64,000 nt of DNA from Arcanobacterium haemolyticum (GCA_021532125.1 JADYUX010000004.1:1-64000); one strand, 5' to 3'. Shown: positions 18,819 to 27,790, counted from the stretch's first letter. Made by a program: numbers and translations. The notes: a model not told the origin generated them from the sequence alone.

Positions 18819-19305
18819 TGCTTTATCTCCTGGAGGGTAGTCCTAATGGATAGTTCTAGTATTACTACTTTTTGGGACTACAGGCTGTGATTCATCCGTC
18901 TGAATGTGCGTTAGACAGCCCACACTTGGCGAGATCAAGCCGAAAAGTACGGAGTTTTAGCTATGTGAGAAAGGCCCGGATTCTCCTAGGACAATCGGCC
19001 CTGCGAGCACCGGCTTTATGTGCTAGCCCTTCCCGTCCAGCTCCGAGCGCGAAAATATCAATGAGGAAATATCTCGATATAAAGATTAGTTATTGCGGGC
19101 ATCATATAGTTACGTAGCGCACATAGCAGAGATATTTTTTATAAAAATGTGATCCCCGACAATTTTTGTTTTCTCAGCGAGGTAATCGGCACCCATCTTG
19201 CCCCCACGCCGCGAGCTCTTTCACGACTACGCGGCACACCTGCAAGGCTCGCCCACATCGACATTCCCCTTGTTCCCCTTGCTCACGTAGAACGCGGCCC
19301 GGACA
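18819..19305. promoter_or_regulatory. pflB upstream region, no gene seen
   Basis: 487 bp without a supported gene, including the pflB leader. On the minus strand a TAATACT box about 25-30 nt before the ribosome site is a plausible -10. An AT-rich block at 19065-19150 differs from the surrounding composition. I did not find a convincing FNR or Rex palindrome. Confidence 0.4.
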
Positions 19306-19665
19306 TCACTCGGCACCCTCGGACACAAGCGATGCTTTATAGGTTGTGCCCCACGTCGACATCGCATCAAGGATCGGCTTGAGCGTTTCCCCCAGAGGCG
19401 TCAAGGAATACTCAACACGGGGAGGCACCTCAGCGAACACCTCTCGCCTGACCAGCCCAACCGCCTCCATGGCACGAAGCTTCTCCGTAAGCATCTTTTG
19501 GGAGACACTTCCGATCGACTTTTGAAGCTCCTTAAATCTCAACGTCCCGTGCGCAAGGAGATCGCGCAGAATAAGCACCGTCCACTTACTCCCGATAAAC
19601 GACAGCGTTGTCTCAACCGGGCACAACGGGAGTTCGTCGACCATTTTTCCTGCCATATCAACCAT
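19306..19665 (-). CDS. HxlR family transcriptional regulator
   Basis: The 119-residue winged-helix protein has LCPVETTLSFIGSKWTVLILRDL, the HxlR signature with a redox-type Cys (Cys15), then LRFKELQKSIGSVSQKMLTEKLR and RVEYSLTPLGETLKPIL. Members such as YodB and HypR repress nearby oxidoreductase genes and respond to electrophiles. The Met codon three residues in (19656) has slightly better spacing to AAGGA. It is divergent from the SnoaL-like gene, with a paired operator between them. Confidence 0.92.
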   Translation of the reverse strand: MVDMAGKMVDELPLCPVETTLSFIGSKWTVLILRDLLAHGTLRFKELQKSIGSVSQKMLTEKLRAMEAVGLVRREVFAEVPPRVEYSLTPLGETLKPILDAMSTWGTTYKASLVSEGAE

Positions 19666-19696
19666 TTCCTTGATAGCACCACACTCTCACCGCAAT

Positions 19697-19750
19697 AGTT
19701 ACCTTTCGGAAACTACAGCACAATATAGTGCCTACTTACAAAAGGTAACT
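19697..19750. promoter_or_regulatory. Inverted-repeat operator in the HxlR / SnoaL divergent promoter
   Basis: AGTTACCTTT (19697-19706) and its exact complement AAAGGTAACT (19741-19750) flank a TATAGT box (19724-19729). The arms are 34 nt apart, suggesting two half-sites or a looped dimer of the HxlR protein. Confidence 0.55.
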
Positions 19751-19817
19751 CATGCAGTTAACAATAACACTCAGGGCACCGAGCCTCCGAGAAAACACGA
19801 ACCGAAAGGACCCCGAC

Positions 19818-20597
19818 ATGTCGGAACAGGTAACGAAAGCATTGGCACTCATCAACACCTTCGCCAACGGCGACACTGCCACTGCAGCGAACCTCCTCGA
19901 TGAGAACTACATCCAACACAATCTCGCTTACGGCACCGGACGGGACTCCTTCCTCCACAGCGTGGAGTACCTCGCGAGCGCCCCGGTGAAAACAACCGTC
20001 ACGAACATCCGCGCCTTCGAAGACGGCGATAAAGTGTTCTTGCAGAACGTCTACAACTTCGCAGGCGCAGGCGACCAGGTGGCATTTGACATCTTCCGTT
20101 TCGATAACAATGGGAAGATCGCCGAACACTGGGACAATCTTGCTGCGCTCGCAAGCGAACCCAACCCGGCAGGCCGCACGCAGATTGACGGCGTGACCGA
20201 GGCACGTGAGAAGGACAAGACTGAGGCGAATCGGACCGTCGTGGAGAACTTCCTCGTCGATGTCATGCAAGGCAAGCACCCCGAAAAGACGCCCGATTAC
20301 TTCAATGGTGATACCTACCTGCAGCACAACACCGCCATCGATGATGGACTGTCAGGCTTGGGAGCTGCGCTCGCCGGCATGGAGAAGCAGGGTATCAGCA
20401 TGGTCTACAACACGACGCATATGGTTCTTGCTGACGGAAACATGGTGCTCGGCGTGAGCGAAGGAACTTTCGCGGGCGAGCCGACGAGCTACTACGACCT
20501 ATGGCGCATTGAGGACGGAAAGATTGCCGAACATTGGGACGTGATGGAAACCATCGCCGCTCCTGACACATGGGCTAACACCAACGGCAAGTTCTGA
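19818..20597 (+). CDS. Tandem SnoaL-like (NTF2 fold) protein
   Basis: The 259-residue protein contains two SnoaL/NTF2-like repeats. Each has a YIQHN- or YLQHN-type motif (about residues 30 and 170) and ends in GKIAEHWD. The fold binds small hydrophobic ligands and includes polyketide cyclases and unknown stress proteins. The start is the ATG in ACATGTCGGAACAGG, preceded by AAAGGA; an upstream frame extension lacks a ribosome site. It is probably repressed by the divergent HxlR regulator. Substrate unknown. Confidence 0.85.
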   Translation: MSEQVTKALALINTFANGDTATAANLLDENYIQHNLAYGTGRDSFLHSVEYLASAPVKTTVTNIRAFEDGDKVFLQNVYNFAGAGDQVAFDIFRFDNNGKIAEHWDNLAALASEPNPAGRTQIDGVTEAREKDKTEANRTVVENFLVDVMQGKHPEKTPDYFNGDTYLQHNTAIDDGLSGLGAALAGMEKQGISMVYNTTHMVLADGNMVLGVSEGTFAGEPTSYYDLWRIEDGKIAEHWDVMETIAAPDTWANTNGKF

Positions 20598-20611
20598 TTA
20601 CGCACGATGGA

Positions 20612-20650
20612 CCTGTGCCTACGTTGATACTGGTGATACGTAGGCACAGG
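20612..20650. terminator. Hairpin after the SnoaL-like gene
   Basis: Perfect 13-bp arms CCTGTGCCTACGT / ACGTAGGCACAGG with a 13-nt loop. There is no T run on the plus strand. Confidence 0.6.
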
Positions 20651-20761
20651 CCTATGCTCAAGGGGACGCATCTTCCGCGCACGCTGTGGCCCGCGACGCG
20701 TCATCACTCCTGAGAATAGGTGTACGACGAAGATGTTAGCGGTGGATAAGAAAGGCGAGAT

Positions 20762-21589
20762 GTGGAAACAAAGCGCAAAGAGGAACTCGCACGGGCCGTG
20801 CTCCGATATCTCATCGAAGAATCTCACGCTCACGGCAGAGAGGTGCCCGATGTCATCACACGTGCCTTAGACGCGGAGGACGCGCGCTTCGAAACCTTAT
20901 GGAACCCCGTGCGCGCGATGATGAACGTCAGGCCGCCGTGGAGAGCAAGGCCGGAATTTCTCACTGCTCAAGATGAGCTCCTTTCAACACTCATCTCTGA
21001 GAAAGGAATCAGCACTGTAGCCGACGCCATCCCCTGCCAGGAAGATGCCCGCATGTTGCTCTGGCGGGGCGATATCACCACGTTGGCTACCGATGCCATC
21101 GTCAATGCCGCAAACTCGGGAATGACAGGGTGCTGGCATCCGCTTCACTCCTGTATCGACAATGCGATTCACACCTTCGCTGGCGTGCAACTACGTGCCG
21201 AGATGGCCTCCCTCATGGAGGAGCAGGGCCACGAGGAGCCGACAGCTCATGCCCGCCTCACCAGCGCCTACAATCTGCCAGCACAATACGTCATCCACAC
21301 CGTCGGCCCAATAGCCAACGGAAAACCAACCGACGAGCACCGACAGCAACTCGCGAACTGCTACACCGCCTGCCTCGACACGGCTGCCGCACATGACTGT
21401 CTTTCAATCGCCCTGTGCTGTGTCTCCACGGGTGTCTTCGGATTCCCTCAACGAGAAGCCGCCGAGATCGCTACACGGACGGTGCGCCAATGGCTCGTCG
21501 ACCATCCACAATCCCCCATGCGCGTCGTTTTCAACGTCTACGGCGAAACCGACGAAGCCATCTACCGCGATGTGCTCGAATTCGAGTAA
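20762..21589 (+). CDS. Zinc-dependent macrodomain protein-ADP-ribose hydrolase
   Basis: Predicted to remove ADP-ribose from modified proteins. After about 95 N-terminal residues the macrodomain reads LLWRGDITTLATDAIVNAANSGMTGC, followed by the zinc-macrodomain signature CWHPLHSCIDNAIH (Cys, His, Cys ligands). VIHTVGP and CCVSTGVFGFPQREAAEIA complete the fold. GTG at 20762 follows AAGAAAGG. The class M sirtuin gene starts 13 bp after its stop. This pairing is known from SirTM-macrodomain operons of bacteria and fungi. Confidence 0.9.
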   Translation: METKRKEELARAVLRYLIEESHAHGREVPDVITRALDAEDARFETLWNPVRAMMNVRPPWRARPEFLTAQDELLSTLISEKGISTVADAIPCQEDARMLLWRGDITTLATDAIVNAANSGMTGCWHPLHSCIDNAIHTFAGVQLRAEMASLMEEQGHEEPTAHARLTSAYNLPAQYVIHTVGPIANGKPTDEHRQQLANCYTACLDTAAAHDCLSIALCCVSTGVFGFPQREAAEIATRTVRQWLVDHPQSPMRVVFNVYGETDEAIYRDVLEFE

Positions 21590-21602
21590 GAAGGAAAGTC
21601 GC

Positions 21603-22481
21603 ATGATCAATTTTGCCACTACGCATCGAATGACGCCCGAAGATCGCAGCGCATCTATCGACAAGGCACGCTTGCTCATGCAATCTGCCGACCGCGTCCT
21701 CATCGGTGCCGGAGCAGGTCTGTCGACGGCTGCTGGGCTCAGCTACGGCGGCGAACGTTTCCGCAAGAATTTCCCGGCTTTCATTCAACGCTACGGAATG
21801 ACGGATATGTACTCGGCGGGCTTCTACCCGTTCCCAACTCCCGAAGACCGCTGGGCATACTGGGCACATCACGCCACTGTGAACTGCTTAGATACAGATG
21901 CCGCCGCATTGTATGTGGAGCTCCATGAGTGGGTTCGCAGCCGTGAATACTTCGTCATCACGACGAACGTTGATATGCAGTTCGAGAAGGCGGGATTCGA
22001 CAAGGATCGTATCTTTGCCGCACAGGGCGATTACGCTCACATCCAATGTATGACCGGCGAGCACGGCATCCGCCCCAATGCCGAGATATTCGCAGCCATC
22101 GAACGCGATACCGAGAATGGAACTCGAACACGAATTACCGATAAGGCGCTCATTCCCACATGCGATGTGTGCGGCAAACCGATGATGATGCACCTGCGCG
22201 TTGACGGCACCTTCGTCCACACTGATGACTGGTATGCCGCGCAAGAACGCTACCGAGACTTCGTGTCGCAGATTTCGGAGAAACCAACGCTCCTCGTGGA
22301 GCTCGGAGTCGGGTGGAACACTCCCATATGGATTCGCACTCCGTTCGAGCACATTGCGAGAGCTACCGGCCAGACACTTATTCGCATGAACTACAACAGC
22401 GCCGAAGTCGACGACTCCATCCCACATTCGGTATCAATCGATGGGGATATGGCTGAGGCTTTGCCGCTTGTGTGCAAGTAG
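21603..22481 (+). CDS. Class M sirtuin (SirTM-like ADP-ribosyltransferase)
   Basis: The 292-residue Sir2-fold protein has VLIGAGAGLSTAAGLSYGG (NAD binding) and VITTNVDMQFEKAGF. AAQGDYAHIQC has Gln where deacetylating sirtuins have the catalytic His, a feature of SirTM. A CDVCGKP half zinc motif follows. SirTM enzymes use NAD to mono-ADP-ribosylate a lipoylated GcvH-L protein, and the partner macrodomain reverses it. No gcvH-L or lplA gene lies beside this pair. A strong terminator follows. Confidence 0.88.
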   Translation: MINFATTHRMTPEDRSASIDKARLLMQSADRVLIGAGAGLSTAAGLSYGGERFRKNFPAFIQRYGMTDMYSAGFYPFPTPEDRWAYWAHHATVNCLDTDAAALYVELHEWVRSREYFVITTNVDMQFEKAGFDKDRIFAAQGDYAHIQCMTGEHGIRPNAEIFAAIERDTENGTRTRITDKALIPTCDVCGKPMMMHLRVDGTFVHTDDWYAAQERYRDFVSQISEKPTLLVELGVGWNTPIWIRTPFEHIARATGQTLIRMNYNSAEVDDSIPHSVSIDGDMAEALPLVCK

Positions 22482-22483
22482 AA

Positions 22484-22525
22484 AACGCGCGGATGGCTGC
22501 GATCCAACGCTGCCATCCGCGCGTT
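22484..22525. terminator. Terminator after the sirtuin gene
   Basis: 14-bp perfect arms AACGCGCGGATGGC / GCCATCCGCGCGTT with a 14-nt loop directly follow the stop codon. Confidence 0.8.
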
Positions 22526-22563
22526 ACACGACGAGAACAACCGTATTCTCTAGCTCGGAGGTA

Positions 22564-22605
22564 TTACTCCCACTCGATGGCAGCAGTTCTGATGTCCCGT
22601 CATTC
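22564..22605 (-). pseudogene. Displaced guaA 3' tail, probable left attachment site
   Basis: On the minus strand, codons ending at 22564 encode AAIEWE followed by TAA, matching the near-universal C-terminus (TIEWE) of GMP synthase GuaA. Upstream codons soon reach an in-frame TGA and do not look like GuaA. The 3' end of guaA is a known integration target for mobile elements. A short tail left at one end is expected if the guaA body lies beyond the far end of the element. The match is short, so this is a well-motivated guess. Confidence 0.5.
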
Positions 22606-23238
22606 CAGTTGCATCCAGTTTTCGGTGCCGTCTCGAATCGAGTGCCGCCAGGTAACGCCATGTCGCGCTTCGTCGGCTTCGGGGACAAAAGTCGGGACAA
22701 CTTCAAATACTTTTTTCGAACTCAGGGCTTTGAGTTTTTATTTTTGTCCCAAAGAGTGCAGCGGGCCGACTTTGGAGGCTCAATAGCGCCGAAAGCGCCC
22801 GTTTTGAAACTCAACCGCCCTTTAACCCGCAAGCCGCCAGCTGCAATCGTAAGTGAATCAGCGCGGGTGGTTTGCGCGCCATTTGCAAAACCCCAGGTCG
22901 CGACCCTTCGCCATTCGTGGGAAAAGTGAGTAGTCTCAGGTGGCTTACTCATGAGTTGAACCGCTTTCGCGATTAGGGGCCTAATAGCGGCTTCTCCACT
23001 AACTGCCCCTGGGTTTGCCTTTGTCCGCCGCACGGGATGGCTCCCGAGGCAACGCGGTGAGATAATGCCATCCAACGCAGGCAATGGAGCCTGAAAATAT
23101 AGGTGACGGCGGCATGGCCCGAGCCAGCACTTTTGGCCCGCCTCCGTAGCCTCCTTTTTCATATGCGGTCCGCGATACGCCTATGGGAGCGATTCGCTCG
23201 TGCAAGGCTGTAAACACGCAGAGAAAACGAGGTATTGG
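22606..23238. other. Left-end non-coding region of the element
   Basis: About 630 bp with no convincing gene; frames on both strands lack ribosome sites and family features. GGGACAAAA (22682-22690) and its complement TTTTGTCCC (22742-22750) face each other about 50 nt apart, with another GGGACAA at 22694-22700. The 22,700-22,750 stretch is AT-rich. This is where integrase or excisionase arm sites would be expected. Confidence 0.4.
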
Positions 23239-25059
23239 ATGAATAGCGAACCGATCTACAAAGAATTCCTTCTTGGAGAAGGCTTAAGCGAGTTGAAGAA
23301 AATTCGAGATGGCTGGAGGGATGAAAGCGGCTATTCCGAGTCGAGGGGAGGAACCTCTTTAATACCTGAAAATCTATGCAATGTCTCAGGGTCCGAACGG
23401 CTTAACTATACCTTCATCATGGACAGAGCCAATGAGTGCATGTATCGACTGATTTGCGAGTCGATTTCCATGCTTCTTACAGAATATGGATACATAACAC
23501 TACGTGCCCGCGTTCGCAGAAGCGATGCTTACCAATATCTCCCAAAAGACGGCCTAGCCGGGCCGACCGTCCTCAAAGCGAGCAAGAGGGTGGTCCGCAT
23601 AATCAAGGTGGATGTCGATGGCTCCCCGAGCGTTTTTGTATTCAAGGAACCTGGATTAGACCAGAGTCTCCCGAAAGAGCTTGAGGATTCGCTGAGGGAA
23701 AACTTTGGGGTATCGAAAATCACCTACGTCTCTTTGGTTATGGACGGAGCGAAGAGGGAGGTTCTCAATTACGAGTCGGTGAAGGACGCTACGCCCTACA
23801 TCTCGGTTAAAGAGTTCTTCCGCCTGTTCTTTCCACAAGAGGAGTTCGACAAATTCGAGGAGGCTGTGGTTGAGCTTAGGCAGAAAGCGCGTTCCTACTA
23901 TGGCTTGAGCATAACCAAATCGCTTAACCATTTGCGCATGGGCCATTTCAGGAGAGACATCCGAGACCGTCTGATCGGCTACAAACCAGACGTGGAATTG
24001 GGGTCCGAACAGAGAATGGCCATAGACAAGAGCTTTGTCGTAGACGGCAGATACTCGGCGTTGACCGGTGACACGGATTTCGCAGTAAGCTTCCAGACCG
24101 CAGAATGGCTAAGGGATTCTTTAACGCATGCAGGATGCATAGATTTCGCCCCCATCGCGTTGGAGTACTTCAAATCGCTCGAACAATTCCTGTACAGATT
24201 TCTTTACGCCATACATAAGACTTCGAAATCGAAGAGTAGGCGTATTTACTACGGCAAAAAGCTCGGAGAAAACCCTTACTACCTGCCTGCGAAAAGAGAT
24301 GGCGTTCCCGACAAATCGCGACACATAGAAGTCAAGGACGGAGAAATCGAAATCAACGATGAGCTTTTCACGGATGGTTTCGAATATGTCTTAGACCTCG
24401 GTAGGCTCACAAGGTTCTTCGGCGACTATGTTTGCGAGAAGCAGCAGCTGTACAGCCGCAATGAAGACCTTCTCGATACGGCGATAAGCGAGGATACGTA
24501 CGAGTCGATAATTCGCGCACTCCAAAGCGCTCGAACGATGAGGAACGGCATTGCTCACAAAGACAATCTCTACGATTGGACCGAGATGGAAAGCGCCCGG
24601 TCGTCAGTCCTCTTGGCTTTCTACTTAGTCCTAGGTTCTTACAGCATCGATACTGAAATGCGAAGCCTCCTCGGCATCGAAAGCGATTGCGTGCAGAAAA
24701 GCGAGGAGTGGAAGCTCTGCAACTACGTGGCATCGGCGGCCGTTCCTAAAGGCAATCCTCTTGAGTTTCCCGTTTTTTATCTCGATGGCGACGATTCCCC
24801 CGAGGCCGCCTTGTTTGCTTGCCCCGACGACGAAGAATCCGATCCCGACCGATATGGAAAAGCCCAATCGTTCTCGGGTGTGTACTTCAAGAGAATCGGA
24901 TCGCATAAGCGTTACGATATCTCGTACCCAACTGACCGTCTTCCCTCATTGGTTGAACAAGGGATGCTGATTATCTGCGGTGAGGGGCTGAAGCTCATGG
25001 GGCCTCAAAAGGTCATCTACAGAGACGGAAATTACCTTGGGGACACGAGCGCAGAGTGA
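23239..25059 (+). CDS. Large protein with a C-terminal HEPN-like RNase motif
   Basis: The 606-residue protein is not recognised as a named family over its first 400 residues. Near its C-terminal third, ARTMRNGIAHKDN contains the R-x4-H motif (Arg435, His440) typical of ApeA/HEPN-type RNases used in abortive infection. I chose the ATG at 23239 because GAGGT precedes it; the frame opens 13 codons earlier. Composition is lower in GC than the transfer core. It stands alone at the left end, a common place for cargo defence genes. The function is inferred from the motif only. Confidence 0.55.
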   Translation: MNSEPIYKEFLLGEGLSELKKIRDGWRDESGYSESRGGTSLIPENLCNVSGSERLNYTFIMDRANECMYRLICESISMLLTEYGYITLRARVRRSDAYQYLPKDGLAGPTVLKASKRVVRIIKVDVDGSPSVFVFKEPGLDQSLPKELEDSLRENFGVSKITYVSLVMDGAKREVLNYESVKDATPYISVKEFFRLFFPQEEFDKFEEAVVELRQKARSYYGLSITKSLNHLRMGHFRRDIRDRLIGYKPDVELGSEQRMAIDKSFVVDGRYSALTGDTDFAVSFQTAEWLRDSLTHAGCIDFAPIALEYFKSLEQFLYRFLYAIHKTSKSKSRRIYYGKKLGENPYYLPAKRDGVPDKSRHIEVKDGEIEINDELFTDGFEYVLDLGRLTRFFGDYVCEKQQLYSRNEDLLDTAISEDTYESIIRALQSARTMRNGIAHKDNLYDWTEMESARSSVLLAFYLVLGSYSIDTEMRSLLGIESDCVQKSEEWKLCNYVASAAVPKGNPLEFPVFYLDGDDSPEAALFACPDDEESDPDRYGKAQSFSGVYFKRIGSHKRYDISYPTDRLPSLVEQGMLIICGEGLKLMGPQKVIYRDGNYLGDTSAE

Positions 25060-25079
25060 CTTCGAACCCAGGGCGTGGA

Positions 25080-25224
25080 CCTCGCGCTCCCGCCCTAAAG
25101 ACCATCGTGGCCGGTTTTAAGGGCGGGAGCGCGAGGAATGTCCGTAGGGTTCATGCCTTCCCGGGCGCAAGCCACCAGTCCGTAACCGCAGGTGAGGCAG
25201 CGCCGTGGCTTGCACGCTGGTGGC
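25080..25224. ncRNA. Structured intergenic region, possible RNA
   Basis: A perfect 17-bp inverted repeat (25080-25096 with 25120-25136) is followed by a switch-like arrangement. The segment GCAAGCCACCAG (25167-25178) can pair either with GTGGCTTGC (25205-25213) or with CTGGTGGC (25217-25224), not both. No open frame is convincing. It could be an RNA, a terminator plus attenuator, or a protein-binding site. Confidence 0.35.
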
Positions 25225-25337
25225 AAATTCGCAGGTCAAACATCTCCGTCATCTATCGACGAAACGAGAAGCCCCACGTTGACGCGTCTATGAGTTGATG
25301 ACCTGAACGACGGTCGTCCTAGTTGCCAGCTTCCGCA

Positions 25338-25929
25338 TCAGAGAAACCACTTGGAGCAGAAGCCGATCTGGAAGACCGAATGGACGAGCATCGAGATTCC
25401 GAGGCAGACCATCATCGCGCAAAACCCGATTCCGGCCCATTTCAAGAAAGGGTCTTTTTCTTGCTTGTCGGAAGCTCGCTCCATCCAGTCGCGCGAATAC
25501 GTATCGCCGTACTCGTCGCTCTTTGAGGCCTCTTTCGAAAGCAGCTCGAGAGCTTCGTCGAGGTCATCAGCAAGCTTGTTTCCGTCGATTCCGACCTTGA
25601 AAAGATGAGTCTCATCATGCTGCTTGAGCGCCGATTGGTTCTGCAAAAGGTAGAACCTCTCGCCGTTCACCCCGTTCGCCAGAGCGGTCCTCTCGCTCGA
25701 AAACGACCGAATCTCCTTCTTGAGCCTTGAGAAGGCCCCCCTTGCCCTCGATTCCGAACTTCTGCGCGAGCGACTCAAGCTGCCAGAGCAGGTCGTACAG
25801 CCCCACCGCGGGCAGGAGCCCGGCCCCGTACGCCTTCTCGAGCATCGACCGCTCGAAGCGATCGTAAACGGGGATCGCCTCCCCGTACGTCAACCTGGTG
25901 CCAACTTCGGGGAAATCATTGCATTCCAT
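25338..25929 (-). pseudogene. Frameshifted gene for a C-terminally anchored membrane protein
   Basis: The 5' part starts at an ATG at 25929 behind AGGAG and reads MECNDFPEVGTRLTYG through LAQKFGIEGKG. A second frame carries on with FSRLKKEIRSFSSERTA, a coiled acidic middle and a C-terminal helix GIGFCAMMVCLGISMLVHSVF. The two frames meet at a six-C run on the plus strand (25736-25741); removing one base joins them into one protein of about 195 residues. This is either a real mutation in a homopolymer or a sequencing error. Function unknown. Confidence 0.6.
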
Positions 25930-26035
25930 ATCGTCTCCTATCATTCGAATCGAGAGTTAATTCCTTGGGGCGCGTCACGCGTCGACGACGCCGCGTCCCA
26001 CAACAGCGGTTGTTGCTTCCGCGTGGGCGCATCGC

Positions 26036-26260
26036 CTAGCACGCAGGGCGCAGATCAAGCCTGAAATCACCTTTGGCGATAGAGAGGCTGTAGTTCGACC
26101 CGACTAAAACAGCGATGCCCATCAAGGCCAGACCGCAAGCGGCGATCAGCTGCTCCGGCGAAAAGCCGAGGATCCTCCTTCCGTTATCGCACGCCGCCTC
26201 CGCTACGGCATCGGCTGACGAAATCGTCGGGGCGTTCACCGCCCGTCCGGCGTCGTTCAT
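26036..26260 (-). CDS. Small single-pass membrane protein
   Basis: The 74-residue protein starts MNDAGRAVNAPT at 26260, preceded by AGGGAG; the longer frame to 26314 has no ribosome site. One hydrophobic segment (LIAACGLALMGIAVLVGSNY) spans about residues 40-60. It is in the same direction as the frameshifted membrane-protein gene, about 105 bp before it, and divergent from the WYL regulator, which may control both. No family recognised. Confidence 0.55.
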   Translation of the reverse strand: MNDAGRAVNAPTISSADAVAEAACDNGRRILGFSPEQLIAACGLALMGIAVLVGSNYSLSIAKGDFRLDLRPAC

Positions 26261-26391
26261 AGTTGGCTCCCTACTCTCTCTTCCATTGCTTCGACCCTTA
26301 TTTTCAACCGTCATCGGAATTTCGTCTCCTCTGACTGGTTTGGATTGCCTACAATTTCATAGGCAATAAAGCTGTTTATGGAGGACCTGCA

Positions 26392-27558
26392 ATGTCTAGG
26401 ACATTCACCGAGGAGGAGATCTCCGAGTTAAAGGAAGCCGGATTCGCGGCGAGCGGCACATCGAGAAGCAGGATCCTGTCCGTTCTCGACCTCCTCGTCC
26501 GCTTCACCGATGAGAGGACGGGCATATCCGCATCGGAAATCGCGCGCGTCATAGGCATTTGCTCCGAGAGGCCGACGTCGGAGAATGCCATTCTCAAGGA
26601 CCTCCACCAGATAAGCGAAAGCATGCCAATGGGAATCCGCGTAGCGATACCAAGCCACGGTGAGAACATTGGGTTCAGAGCTATAAACAAGCCCTTGTCA
26701 TCCGAGGAGGCAATCCTGATTTCCGACGTAGTGGGGACAAGCTCCTTCATCGGCGAGGCGCAGAAGGAAGCAATTTCCTCGAAGGTGCTCGTTTTCTCCT
26801 CCGACTACGACGTTGACGAAAGCATAGAAACCGTGTTTGTCGACCGCAAAGCCGGTAAAGACACTGATATGTTTTTTGGCGTCCTCCATGCCGTATCCCG
26901 AGCAATCCGGATGAACGAAAAGGTCGCCTTCAAGAAGCAGGTTCACCTGATGAGCGGACCCACCGTAAAAGTCGGGTTCTATGAGGAGGACCCGGTTGCG
27001 ATCGTGTTCAGCTTCGGCCGTTACTATCTCGAGAGTATGCATCTCGATGAAAGCGGCTTTCCCATCCCCCACTTCCATCGACTAGACGACATCACAGACC
27101 TAGTTATCACAGGAAAACCGGTGTCGGATCGGGATAAGGTAGAGGCGCTGAGGACGCGCGTGGTCGCGGACACGCGCCAGCGGGTCGACATGTTCGGCTC
27201 GGGCACCGCCAGAAAGCTGTTCCTGGAAGTATCCGGCACTCATGCCAAGTACGTTTACGAAAGGTTCGGCCACGACCTCAAATTCTGTCACATCGACGAG
27301 AGCGACGAAAGAAACGTCATCGGCTACGCCTGCGTCAGCGTGATGCCGTCTCCGACCTTTTACAGGTGGCTATTCGGGATGGACGGCGCGGTGAGGCTGG
27401 CGAAGCCTAAGGGGAAACGGTGGGTCGAGAGCTTCCCGAATGCCGTCGCCTCCGACCTAGAATCCTATATCCAAGATTACGAAGCAGCATCAGAGGGCTA
27501 CAAAGCCGCACTGGATGCAGCTATTTCACGATTGGACTCGAAGAGCTGCCGGCAATGA
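26392..27558 (+). CDS. WYL-domain transcriptional regulator
   Basis: The 388-residue protein has an N-terminal winged-helix region (about residues 20-90, RSRILSVLDLLVRFTDERTG ...). The WYL core has PVAIVFSFGRYYLESMHLDE and HRLDDITDLVITGKP, where Tyr-Leu of the WYL triad and the conserved Arg of the RI motif can be seen. WYL proteins bind nucleic-acid ligands and often repress defence cassettes in mobile elements. It is divergent from the small membrane-protein genes and lies between them and the replication module. Confidence 0.8.
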   Translation: MSRTFTEEEISELKEAGFAASGTSRSRILSVLDLLVRFTDERTGISASEIARVIGICSERPTSENAILKDLHQISESMPMGIRVAIPSHGENIGFRAINKPLSSEEAILISDVVGTSSFIGEAQKEAISSKVLVFSSDYDVDESIETVFVDRKAGKDTDMFFGVLHAVSRAIRMNEKVAFKKQVHLMSGPTVKVGFYEEDPVAIVFSFGRYYLESMHLDESGFPIPHFHRLDDITDLVITGKPVSDRDKVEALRTRVVADTRQRVDMFGSGTARKLFLEVSGTHAKYVYERFGHDLKFCHIDESDERNVIGYACVSVMPSPTFYRWLFGMDGAVRLAKPKGKRWVESFPNAVASDLESYIQDYEAASEGYKAALDAAISRLDSKSCRQ

Positions 27559-27790
27559 GGCAATCCCAATCGGTCCGATTCAAAAGCCAATATTGACTAA
27601 CTCGAATTCGGCTCGCATCCTCGCGCCGTTCGTCTGCTCCCATTCGTCCGAAATGACAACCACAGCAGGTCGTGTCCCAACGGATGGGTACCATTTATCC
27701 GGGTGCACCTGGGGCAACGGGTTGAAGAACCTGCACAAGGTCGCTCGCAGAACACGCAACATCAAACACGACAGAAGAGGCGAACGACAG

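Noticed and set aside
16698-18890. 730-codon plus-strand open frame opposite pflB
   Set aside because: The minus strand encodes a clear pyruvate formate-lyase, and this is its mirror.
1-22560. Search for tRNA or rRNA genes in the chromosomal part
   Set aside because: No cloverleaf-like or rRNA-like sequence was recognised in the intergenic gaps by eye. A covariance-model search would be needed to exclude them.
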